Below are positions 17,167 to 26,313 of a stretch of 64,000 bases of DNA, piece after piece. This DNA comes from JAWOJB01 sp046484325 (lineage in GTDB: Bacteria; Actinomycetota; Acidimicrobiia; Spongiisociales; ZC4RG35). Within the stretch, counting starts at the first letter, position 1. The number at the start of each line of letters is the position of its first letter. The notes beneath the pieces are model-generated. The model was not told where the DNA came from. It saw nothing but the letters and a program-made list of their open reading frames with translations, and made no database searches. Where the stretch lies: NCBI GenBank assembly GCA_046484325.1, contig JAWOJB010000024.1, forward strand, positions 45,190 through 109,189, in the 5' to 3' direction. Both the position numbers and the translations under genes were made by a program.

Positions 17167-18000
17167 TCGCCTCCGTCAACGCCCGCCTCGTCATCACCTT
17201 GGCCAGGTGGGACTTGTACTCCTCGGACCCGTAGAGGTCCTCGAGCACCGTGAGCCCCTCCAGCGCCCGCTCGGCGGCGGCGGCCACGGCGGCGTCGGAT
17301 CCGTCGGTCCCGATCAGCGCTTCCGCCACGCCCACGGCGAGAGTGGCCTTGGTGCCCACACCGGTGATCGCCACCCGGCAGTCGCCGATGGAGCCGTTCG
17401 AGCGCGACACCCAGGCCGCCGCTCCTGCGACCGCGTAGTCGGTGTGGCCGCCCCGGCGCCCCAGTTTCTCGTAGGCGGTGGCGCCCGCCCGTCGGGGGAT
17501 CCGGATCTCGGTGAGGATCTCGTCGGGCTCGAGGGCCGACGTGAGGGCGTCGACGAAGAAGTCGTCGGCCGCGATCTCCCGGGTGCCGGCCGGGCCCTGC
17601 GCCACCATCGTGGCGCCGAGTGCCAGGATGGCGGCCGGCTGGTCGGCTGCGATGTCGGCGTGGGCCACCGAGCCGCAGGTGGTGCCCCGATTCCTGATCT
17701 GGGCGTCCCCGGTGTAGGCGGCGGCGCTCCGCAGCGCGTCCGGCACGAGCCCGGACTCGGCCGTCTGGCGATGGCGGACGAGGGCTCCCAGCGACACGTG
17801 GTCGCCTCCGTCCTCGATCCGGTCGAGCCCGGGGATCCGCCCGATGTCGACCAGCAGTTCGGGGGAGAACAGGCGCATCTTCATGAGCGGCAGCAGGCTC
17901 ATCCCGCCCGCCAGCACCTTCGCCGAGTCGGCGCCCGCCAGGGCGGACACCGCCTCGTCGAGGGTGGCCGGGGCGACGTAGTCGAACGGTCGGGGGTACA

Positions 18001-18001
<1 letters not shown>
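17153..18001 (-). CDS. coxM: FAD-binding medium subunit of a CO-dehydrogenase-type hydroxylase
   Basis: 282 residues. FAD domain of the xanthine dehydrogenase/CO dehydrogenase family: the N-terminus YPRPFDYVAPATLDEAV, the FAD pyrophosphate loop VLAGGMSLLPLMKMRL, and the second loop IRNRGTTCGSVAHADIAAD. It passes electrons from the Fe-S small subunit towards an external acceptor. The ATG overlaps the coxL stop by one base (TGATG). Gene order S-L-M differs from the M-S-L order of form I CO dehydrogenases. Confidence 0.95.
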
Positions 18002-20381
<2,380 letters not shown>

Positions 20382-20385
<4 letters not shown>

Positions 20386-20891
20386 GCCCGCACCCCCTCG
20401 GTCTCCCACTCCGCCGGCGGGGGCGTCTCACCCCGCATCCTGGCGGCCGCGTACTCGATGGCCTTCACGATGTTGTGGTAGCCGGTGCACCGGCAGAGGT
20501 TGCCTTCGATGCCGTGGCGGATCTCGGCCTCGGTCGGGCTCGGGTTCTCCTGGAGAAGGCCGACCGCCTGGATGATCATGCCCGGGGTGCAGAACCCACA
20601 CTGGAGACCGTGCCGCTCCCAGAAGCCCTCCTGCACCGGGTGCAACTCGCCGTCGGCGGTGAGTCCCTCGATCGTGGTCACGTCTGAGCCCTCGGCCTGA
20701 CCGACGAGCACCATGCACGACTTGACGGTGGCCCCGTCGATCAGAACGGTGCACGCGCCGCAGTACCCGCTCTCGCAGCCGACGTGGGTCCCGGTGAGGC
20801 CGAGCTCGTCCCGCAGGAGGTGGACGAGGAGCGTCCGCGGTTCCACGGCGACCGCCACCTGCCTGCCGTTGACGGTCATGGACACCTGCAA
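20382..20891 (-). CDS. coxS: [2Fe-2S] small subunit of the molybdenum hydroxylase
   Basis: 169 residues with two [2Fe-2S] sites: the plant-type ferredoxin motif [15 protein letters not shown] near residue 39, and the helical domain motifs CGFCTPGM and CRCTGY. It takes electrons from the molybdenum centre to FAD. The start is TTG at 20891, supported by AAGGAGG (20903-20897) 5 nt upstream; the ATG at 20879 would put that site too far away. It is the first gene of the coxSLM operon. Confidence 0.95.
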
Positions 20892-20896
20892 GCGAG

Positions 20897-20903
20897 CCTC
20901 CTT
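20897..20903 (-). promoter_or_regulatory. Ribosome binding site AAGGAGG deciding the TTG start of coxS
   Basis: A full-strength Shine-Dalgarno (AAGGAGG) lies 5 nt before TTG at 20891, but 17 nt before the ATG at 20879. Confidence 0.75.
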
Positions 20904-21036
20904 CGATGACCGCCGCCGACGCTATCACCGGCGGTCGCGACGCGTCGCCGAGACGGGGAGGTTTGGAGGAGACCCGGCTTCCCCGGGCACCGGGCCCTCG
21001 AGGTTGGCAGAATGCGGTGGGTCAGGAGGTCGAGGC

Positions 21037-21237
21037 ATGGCGGGGTCTGGCGGTGGCGGAGTGGCGGCCTTCTTCGTCGCGCTGGCGGTCGTGGCGGCCG
21101 GCGGCGGTTGGTTGATCTCCCTCCTGACCGGATGGAACGTGCTCCTGGTCGGCGTCGTCGTGTTCGTCCTCGGACTGGCGGTCGTGGTGCCTCTGCGGAT
21201 CCTGTCGGCGGCGGACCGCCGGAGCGGAGAGCTCTAG
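21037..21237 (+). CDS. Small two-segment membrane protein
   Basis: 66 residues: a Gly-rich start and two hydrophobic segments (about residues 9-30 and 34-54), separated by a short SLLTGWN turn, then a charged tail. AGGAGG (21024-21029) lies 7 nt before the ATG, which supports a real gene. No family recognised. The 3' end overlaps the convergent methyltransferase gene by 4 nt. Confidence 0.6.
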   Translation: MAGSGGGGVAAFFVALAVVAAGGGWLISLLTGWNVLLVGVVVFVLGLAVVVPLRILSAADRRSGEL

Positions 21238-22421
21238 GCGCCAACGGCGCCGGCTCGGGTGAACCGAGCCACGATCTCGACGTGATACGTCTGGGGGAAG
21301 AGGTCCAGCGGCTGCACCCACTCGAGCACGAACCCGGCGGTCACCAGGCGCCGGGCGTCGCGGGCGAAGGTGGCGGGGTCGCAGGACACCATCGCCAGCC
21401 ACCGCACACCGGCCGCCGCCAGGCACTCGGGGACCCCGGGCCCCAGGCCCGCCCGAGGTGGGTCGACCACCGCAGCCTCGAACCGTCCCAGGCCGGCGAC
21501 GGCCTCCTCCAGGCGGCGCCCCACCACAGTCACCCGCCCATCGGTGTTGTGGCCGAGGTCGTCCACGGCCCGCCGGTCCGACTCCACCGCGGTCACGGCC
21601 CCGAACCGGCGGCCAACGGTGGCGGCGAACAGGCCGACCCCGGCATACCCGTCGAGCAGGACTCCCTCGGCGCCGGCCAGCGCCAGGTCGACATGGTGGA
21701 CGAGGCGTCTGGCGCCCGGGGTCGAGACCTGGAAGAAGGCCCGCCCGCCGATGCGGAAGCGCACGCCCGCCACCTCCTCGTGGATGCGGGCGGCGGCGGG
21801 GGCCCGGACCGGGATCCCCCACCGGTCCGAGGCATCCGCCGGAGGGTCGCCGTCGACGATCGCGACCGTCTCCCCCGAGGCCACGCCGGCCCGCAGCGTG
21901 AGACGGCGCAGCCCGGCGAGACCGTCGAGCCGCCGGATCACCCGCTGGAGCGGCTCGACCGGCAGCAGGCACAGGTCGAGCTCGACCAGGTCGTGGGAGC
22001 GGGCGGCCGCCAGGGCCGGCCGCCCTCCCGACACGCGCAGGTCCATGCGGTTGCGGTAGCCGAACGCGGGGGAGGCCGGGTCGATCGGACGGACCTCGGC
22101 ATCGTGGATGTCGCCGAGGTGGGCGAGTTGGGAGCGAACGGTGCGCTGCTTCCAGCGCAGCTGGGCCGGATGCCCCGCCGCCTGCCAGGGACAGCCCCCA
22201 CAGCCGTCGGCGAGGTGCGGGCAGGGCGGTTCGATCCGGTCCGGCGACGGGTCGAGCAGCTCGATCACCCGCCCTCTGGCGAACCGGGGCCGCTCCTCGG
22301 TGATCTCGACTCGGACCAGGTCCCCGGGCATCGCCCCGGGGACGAACACGGCGAGGCCATCGTGGCGTCCGAGACCGTCTCCCCCGTGGGCCATCTCCTC
22401 GACCCGGAGCGGGATGGTCAC
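21234..22421 (-). CDS. RNA (uracil-C5) methyltransferase, TrmA/RlmC/RlmD family
   Basis: 395 residues. An N-terminal TRAM domain (1-58) precedes the Fe-S cysteines (CPHLADGCGGCPWQ) and the SAM methyltransferase domain with LLDGYAGVGLFA. The catalytic nucleophile is the Cys of SCDPATFARD, and VVDPPRAGLG is the loop before it. It methylates uracil C5 in 23S rRNA or tRNA; the exact target cannot be read off. It heads a short run with DUF2017 and clpS, whose gene ends overlap. Confidence 0.92.
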   Translation of the reverse strand: MTIPLRVEEMAHGGDGLGRHDGLAVFVPGAMPGDLVRVEITEERPRFARGRVIELLDPSPDRIEPPCPHLADGCGGCPWQAAGHPAQLRWKQRTVRSQLAHLGDIHDAEVRPIDPASPAFGYRNRMDLRVSGGRPALAAARSHDLVELDLCLLPVEPLQRVIRRLDGLAGLRRLTLRAGVASGETVAIVDGDPPADASDRWGIPVRAPAAARIHEEVAGVRFRIGGRAFFQVSTPGARRLVHHVDLALAGAEGVLLDGYAGVGLFAATVGRRFGAVTAVESDRRAVDDLGHNTDGRVTVVGRRLEEAVAGLGRFEAAVVDPPRAGLGPGVPECLAAAGVRWLAMVSCDPATFARDARRLVTAGFVLEWVQPLDLFPQTYHVEIVARFTRAGAVGA

Positions 22422-22870
22422 GAGAGGGCCCGGATGAGGAGCGCCTGGAGGGAGGCGAGGTAGTCGAGGATGGCGTGGTCGCCTTCGTCGAGCCGTTCGT
22501 AGTCCGCCGCCACGTCGACCCGGAGGCGGGCCGCCAGCACGAGGCGGGCCTCCACCAGCACCCGGAGGAAGGCCTCGGCCTCGGCAGGCGACGCCGTCAC
22601 ACCGTCCTCGGCCCCGGCGACCAACTCGCCGAACGCCGAGCGGTCGGCCGACCGGGACTCGTCGAGCTCGGACCGCATGAGCCGCCAGTACTCGGCGTCG
22701 GACCCGGGGTCGTCGAGGTAGACGGGGACCGTGAGCCGGCCGGCCGCCGGGTCGCCCGGCTCGGCTCCGACCCCGCCGAGCATCGCCGGGATCTGGGAGA
22801 GGATGGCCACGTCGGCCCGATCGAGTCGGACCTCGATCCCCTGGCGGGTGCGGCGGAACGGGCCCATCAT
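22418..22870 (-). CDS. DUF2017 family protein
   Basis: 150 residues. It has the N-terminus [20 protein letters not shown] and the acidic, helical body typical of DUF2017, a family of actinobacteria commonly found directly after clpS. No catalytic motif is visible. The start is the ATGATG that overlaps the clpS stop, and its own stop overlaps the methyltransferase start. Linkage to clpS suggests a part in the Clp/N-degron system, but no function is proven to my knowledge. Confidence 0.82.
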   Translation of the reverse strand: MMGPFRRTRQGIEVRLDRADVAILSQIPAMLGGVGAEPGDPAAGRLTVPVYLDDPGSDAEYWRLMRSELDESRSADRSAFGELVAGAEDGVTASPAEAEAFLRVLVEARLVLAARLRVDVAADYERLDEGDHAILDYLASLQALLIRALS

Positions 22871-23154
22871 CGTTCGAGGGTCGCCCACAGACCGTGCCGG
22901 TGGAGGCGGTAGCAGTCGAGTTCGGACTGCTCGCGGGGCCCGTCGGCCACCACCGCCCGTCCCTCGTGGTGGACTTGCATGGTCAGCTCCATGGCCTTGT
23001 GCTCGGAGTATCCGAAGAGCTTGCGGAAGACGTACGCGACGTACTCGATGAGGTTGACCGGGTCGTCCCACACGATGACCTTCCACGTCTCGTCGAGGCC
23101 CTGCGACTCGTCGACGTCGGGCTCGATGGTCGGTGCCAGTTCGGCGCGTTCCAC
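22867..23154 (-). CDS. clpS: ClpS adaptor
   Basis: 95 residues. N-degron adaptor that hands substrates with destabilising N-termini to ClpAP/ClpCP. Recognised by [18 protein letters not shown], where the DDPVN loop forms the binding pocket, and by [16 protein letters not shown] and the C-terminal [16 protein letters not shown]. The start is GTG, 6 nt after a TAGCCT hexamer. Divergent from the 98-residue hypothetical gene; both seem leaderless. Confidence 0.93.
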   Translation of the reverse strand: MERAELAPTIEPDVDESQGLDETWKVIVWDDPVNLIEYVAYVFRKLFGYSEHKAMELTMQVHHEGRAVVADGPREQSELDCYRLHRHGLWATLER

Positions 23155-23160
23155 CCCGTC

Positions 23161-23166
23161 AGGCTA
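23161..23166 (-). promoter_or_regulatory. Predicted -10 hexamer TAGCCT for clpS
   Basis: On the minus strand TAGCCT is 6 nt before the GTG start of clpS. No Shine-Dalgarno is present. Confidence 0.5.
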
Positions 23167-23205
23167 GGCGCCAACGACCCCCTCGACGGCCGGCGCCCCG
23201 GGCCG

Positions 23206-23211
23206 TAGCGT
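23206..23211 (+). promoter_or_regulatory. Predicted -10 hexamer TAGCGT for the gene at 23221
   Basis: TAGCGT ends 9 nt before the ATG. A TCGACG at 23183-23188, 17 nt upstream, could be the -35. Confidence 0.45.
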
Positions 23212-23220
23212 GCGAGACGG

Positions 23221-23517
23221 ATGCACGACGATCCTCCCCACCCCGACGTCGAGGAGATCGCCGAGGCCCTGGAGCGCCGCCTCGGCGAGGTCCTGCGACT
23301 CGAGCAGGAGGCAGCCGCCGTGGAGGCTCGCAGGGTCACCACCATCCGCGATCGCCTGCTGGACGCCGAGGACGGGGCCGATCCGGTGGTCGTGTGGTTG
23401 CGCTCGGGCTCGTCGTGGCGGGGTGTGCCGCTCGTGGGACTCGATCACGTCGAGGTCTGCGGGGGACGGCGGGTGCTCGTGGCCCTCGACGAGATCGAGG
23501 CCGTCGAACTGGCATGA
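23221..23517 (+). CDS. Small hypothetical protein
   Basis: 98 residues, soluble. A helical, Glu-rich N-terminal half (EEIAEALERRLGEVLRLEQE) is followed by a compact beta-rich half with VVVWLRSGSSWRGVPLVGLD and HVEVCGGRRVLVALDEIEAV. The second half resembles a small SH3-like barrel in its pattern, but I do not recognise a named family. Its stop overlaps the ATG of the next gene (ATGA), so the two are coupled. Confidence 0.6.
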   Translation: MHDDPPHPDVEEIAEALERRLGEVLRLEQEAAAVEARRVTTIRDRLLDAEDGADPVVVWLRSGSSWRGVPLVGLDHVEVCGGRRVLVALDEIEAVELA

Positions 23518-24530
23518 GGACGGCGGTGGCGACGATCGTGACCGCCGCCTTGTGGGAGCAGGAGCTCGTGGCGGCCGCCCGGCGGACCGGGAGGGTGCGG
23601 ATCGTCGCCCGCTGCGCCGATCCGGTGGCGGCCGGCGCGGCGGCAGGGCGGGTCGGGGCGATCGTGGTCGGATCGGCCACCCCGTGGCTCTCGGCCGGGG
23701 CCGTCGACGGCTGGCGGCGGGCCGGTGCGCTGGTGGTGGGGGTGGTCGAGTCGGGAGACCGAGCGGCCCACGGCCGACTCCAGCGGCTCGGGTGCGACAT
23801 CGTTGCGGAGGACGAACCCGAGATGCTGCTGGACTCGATCGCCCTCATCGGGTCGTCGTCCACCGGCCGCCCGGACCCCTGGCACGTGGTGACGGGCCCA
23901 CGGGGTGCCCCCGGCCGGACCGAGGTGGCGCTCGGCCTGGCCCTGGCGCTCGAGCCGCCCGTGTTGCTCGTCGAGGCCGACCGGGCGGCTCCGTCGCTGG
24001 GGCTCCGCCTCGGCCTCCCACCCGAGCGCTCCCGCCCGCAAGCCCGCCGGTGGGGTCCGATCGGTGTCGTGACGGTATCGCCCGGCACCACCCTCGCCGA
24101 GCTCGACGAGATCGCCGCAGCCTGGGACGGTCGGGTGGTCGTCGACGCCGGACCCGAGCCCGGTCAGGCGAGGCGCCGGAGCCCCGCCCGGACCGTCGTG
24201 GTCGCGACCGCCACGCCGGTGGGGATGGTACGAGCGGCCGCCTTCCTGGCCGGGGTGGCCGACCTCCGTCCACGCCTGGTGCTCAACCGTTGCCGGCCCG
24301 GTGACGCGGCGGTGGTCGCGGCGGTGCTCGGGCCACCGGACGCCATCATCCCCGAGCTGGCGGCCGGGTGGGGTGCGCCCCCCGACACCCGACTGGTGGA
24401 TGCGTTGCGAGAGTCGCCCATCGTCAGCGGGCCACCGAGCGGTAGCTACCGAGGAAGCGCAGATCGGCGAGGGTGGCCGGAGGGGGCTCGAACACGGCCG
24501 CCAGGCCGGCTCTCCCCGGGGGGTGGGTGA
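23514..24530 (+). CDS. ParA/CpaE-like protein with degenerate P-loop
   Basis: 338 residues. The N-terminal 120 residues look like a receiver-like or Rossmann domain (GAIVVGSATPWLSAGAVDGW). The second part follows the pattern of CpaE/TadZ/MinD ATPases: GPRGAPGRTEVALGLALAL in the Walker A place, VLLVEADRAAPSLGLRLGL and RVVVDAGPEPG. Walker A lacks the usual GKT, so ATP hydrolysis is doubtful. TadZ proteins place pilus machinery at the cell pole, but no pilus genes are nearby. The last 35 codons (107 nt) overlap pheA on the other strand; the C-terminal tail is Arg/Pro/Gly-rich and may be run-on sequence. Confidence 0.62.
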   Translation: MRTAVATIVTAALWEQELVAAARRTGRVRIVARCADPVAAGAAAGRVGAIVVGSATPWLSAGAVDGWRRAGALVVGVVESGDRAAHGRLQRLGCDIVAEDEPEMLLDSIALIGSSSTGRPDPWHVVTGPRGAPGRTEVALGLALALEPPVLLVEADRAAPSLGLRLGLPPERSRPQARRWGPIGVVTVSPGTTLAELDEIAAAWDGRVVVDAGPEPGQARRRSPARTVVVATATPVGMVRAAAFLAGVADLRPRLVLNRCRPGDAAVVAAVLGPPDAIIPELAAGWGAPPDTRLVDALRESPIVSGPPSGSYRGSADRRGWPEGARTRPPGRLSPGGG

Positions 24531-25236
24531 GGTCGACGAAGAACCGGTATTGCCAGGCACTCTCGGCGGGTCTCGACTCGATCCGGGTCAGGTTGGCCCC
24601 GCGCAGCCCGAGCTCGGTGAGCGCCAAGGCCAGGGCCCCAGGCTGGTGGAGGGTCGTGAACGCCACCGAGGTCTTGTCGGCGTCGGCGGCCACCGGCTGC
24701 TCGCCGGGGGCCACCACGACGAATCGGGTGGTGTTGTGATCACGATCGATCACGCCACGGGCGAGCACGGCGAGCCCGTGCCGTTCGGCCGCCCGCTCCG
24801 GACCGAGGGCGGCCTCGGTCGGGTCGGCGTGCTCGGCCACCATCCGGACTGCCCCGGCGGTGTCGTGGGATGGGAGGGACTCCCATCCGTGATGGGTGAT
24901 GTAGGCCTCCGCCTGGGCGAGGGCCTCGGGATGGGAGTGGACCCGCCGGATCCCCTCGACCGTCGCCCCGGGGGCCGCCAGCAGGCAGTGGCGGACCTCC
25001 ACCAGGTGCTCGGCGACGATGTGGACCTTCCCGGGGAGGAGGCGGTCGAGCACGGGGAGCACGCTGCCGGTCGTCGAGTTCTCGATAGGGAGCACGAGCC
25101 GGTCCACCTCGCCTGAGGCGATCGCCTCGAACGCCGCCACGAAGCTGGGGTACCCGGCCCGGTCGTGATCGGGAAAGAGCTCGGCCGAGGCCTGGTCGCT
25201 GTAGGAGAGCTCCTCTCCCTGGAATCCGATCCGCAT
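24424..25236 (-). CDS. pheA: Prephenate dehydratase
   Basis: 270 residues. Converts prephenate to phenylpyruvate in the phenylalanine branch. It opens with FQGEELSYSDQAS, has the active-site stretch LPIENSTTGSV, and HNTTRFVVVAPGE carrying the catalytic Thr of the family. A C-terminal ACT domain (TSVAFTTLHQPGALALAL, then NLTRIESRP) is the phenylalanine-binding control site. It is a monofunctional enzyme without a chorismate mutase domain. TAACGT lies 10 nt before the ATG. Divergent from the ferrochelatase gene with 39 nt between starts. Confidence 0.95.
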   Translation of the reverse strand: MRIGFQGEELSYSDQASAELFPDHDRAGYPSFVAAFEAIASGEVDRLVLPIENSTTGSVLPVLDRLLPGKVHIVAEHLVEVRHCLLAAPGATVEGIRRVHSHPEALAQAEAYITHHGWESLPSHDTAGAVRMVAEHADPTEAALGPERAAERHGLAVLARGVIDRDHNTTRFVVVAPGEQPVAADADKTSVAFTTLHQPGALALALTELGLRGANLTRIESRPAESAWQYRFFVDLTHPPGRAGLAAVFEPPPATLADLRFLGSYRSVAR

Positions 25237-25263
25237 GAGGACGGCGACGTTAGCCCGATAGGG

Positions 25264-25269
25264 TAGATT
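25264..25269 (+). promoter_or_regulatory. Predicted -10 hexamer TAGATT for the ferrochelatase operon
   Basis: TAGATT ends 6 nt before the GTG start at 25276. No Shine-Dalgarno is seen, so the three-gene operon mRNA is probably leaderless. Confidence 0.5.
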
Positions 25270-25275
25270 CTCCGG

Positions 25276-26313
25276 GTGGAGACGAGTCGGGTGGCGGTCC
25301 TGCTCGGAGGCTACGGCGAGGCCGAGCACGAGCACGAGCACGAGGAGTACAACGAGCGGGCGCTGCGCCTGCTGGTGTCGAAGTCGATTCGGTTCCCCGA
25401 GCCCATGATCCCGTGGATGGCCCGGTTGCTGGGCCGTCGGGTACGGCGGGAGTGGGAGCGTGAGGACCACTTCCACTCCCCCCACAACGAGATCTTCGAG
25501 CAGCAGCGGGCGGGCATCGAGCAAGCCCTCACCCGGCGCTTCGGTCCGGACGCCGTGTCGGTGTTCACGGCCCTGAACTTCACCGACGGCCTGCTCCCGG
25601 CCCAGGCGCTCGGGCGCATCCGCGAGGCCGGGTTCGACCGGCTGGCGATCTACCCGCTGGAGGTGCTCGACTCGGTGTTCACCTCGGGCCTCGTCCTGCA
25701 GCAGGTGAACGAGGCGCTCGGGGACGACGGGGGCTGGGTTGCCGAGGTCCGCTACCTCCCGGGCTTCGCCGACAGGCCCGAGTTTCACCGGCGGCTGGCC
25801 GAGCACATCCGGGACGGGGCGGCGGTCCTCCGGGACCGGTACGCCCCCACCCAGATCGCGGTGATGCTGCTGCTACATGGTTGCCCGCTCGAGTCGAAGG
25901 GTCACGAAGTCGGCATCCGGGAGTCCGAGGCCCTCTACCGGGCGGTCCGGGCCCTGCTCGTCGACCGGTACCCGCTGATCCACATCGGCTGGATGAACCA
26001 TCCCACCCCCGCCAGGTGGACGAGCCCGGACATGGAGACGTCGGCGGAGAACCTGATCGAGCTGGGTGCGCGGGCCATCGTGTTCGCCCCCATCGGGTTC
26101 GTGACCGAGAACCACGAGACCGTCCTCGACGTGTCGTACGTGGAGCGGAGCCTGGCGGGTCGGGTCGAGACGGTCCGGCTGCCGAGCCTGAACGCCGACC
26201 CGGCGTTCCTCGAGATGGCCGCGGGCTGGATCGCGCCGTACGTGTCGGAGCTCCGCCACGGCCACGACTGCTGTGTGAGCGACCACGGGCGCGAGATCTG
26301 CTGCACGACGTGA
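25276..26313 (+). CDS. hemH: Ferrochelatase family protein
   Basis: 345 residues, GTG start. It inserts iron into a porphyrin (coproporphyrin III in most actinobacteria). The substrate-site His lies in LLLHGCPLESKGHEVG, where most family members read HGLP or HSLP, and the metal-site Glu in FAPIGFVTENHETVLD. Two odd points: an early stretch EAEHEHEHEEY in the place of the usual GGP loop, and a C-terminal tail DCCVSDHGREICC that could hold an Fe-S cluster or another metal. The next gene overlaps by GTGA. Iron insertion is likely, but a cobalt or other chelatase is possible. Confidence 0.8.
   Translation: METSRVAVLLGGYGEAEHEHEHEEYNERALRLLVSKSIRFPEPMIPWMARLLGRRVRREWEREDHFHSPHNEIFEQQRAGIEQALTRRFGPDAVSVFTALNFTDGLLPAQALGRIREAGFDRLAIYPLEVLDSVFTSGLVLQQVNEALGDDGGWVAEVRYLPGFADRPEFHRRLAEHIRDGAAVLRDRYAPTQIAVMLLLHGCPLESKGHEVGIRESEALYRAVRALLVDRYPLIHIGWMNHPTPARWTSPDMETSAENLIELGARAIVFAPIGFVTENHETVLDVSYVERSLAGRVETVRLPSLNADPAFLEMAAGWIAPYVSELRHGHDCCVSDHGREICCTT

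Noticed and set aside
25318..25347. GAGCAC repeat at the start of the ferrochelatase gene as a microsatellite
   Set aside because: Only three GAGCAC copies; within a coding frame and too short to call a repeat element.
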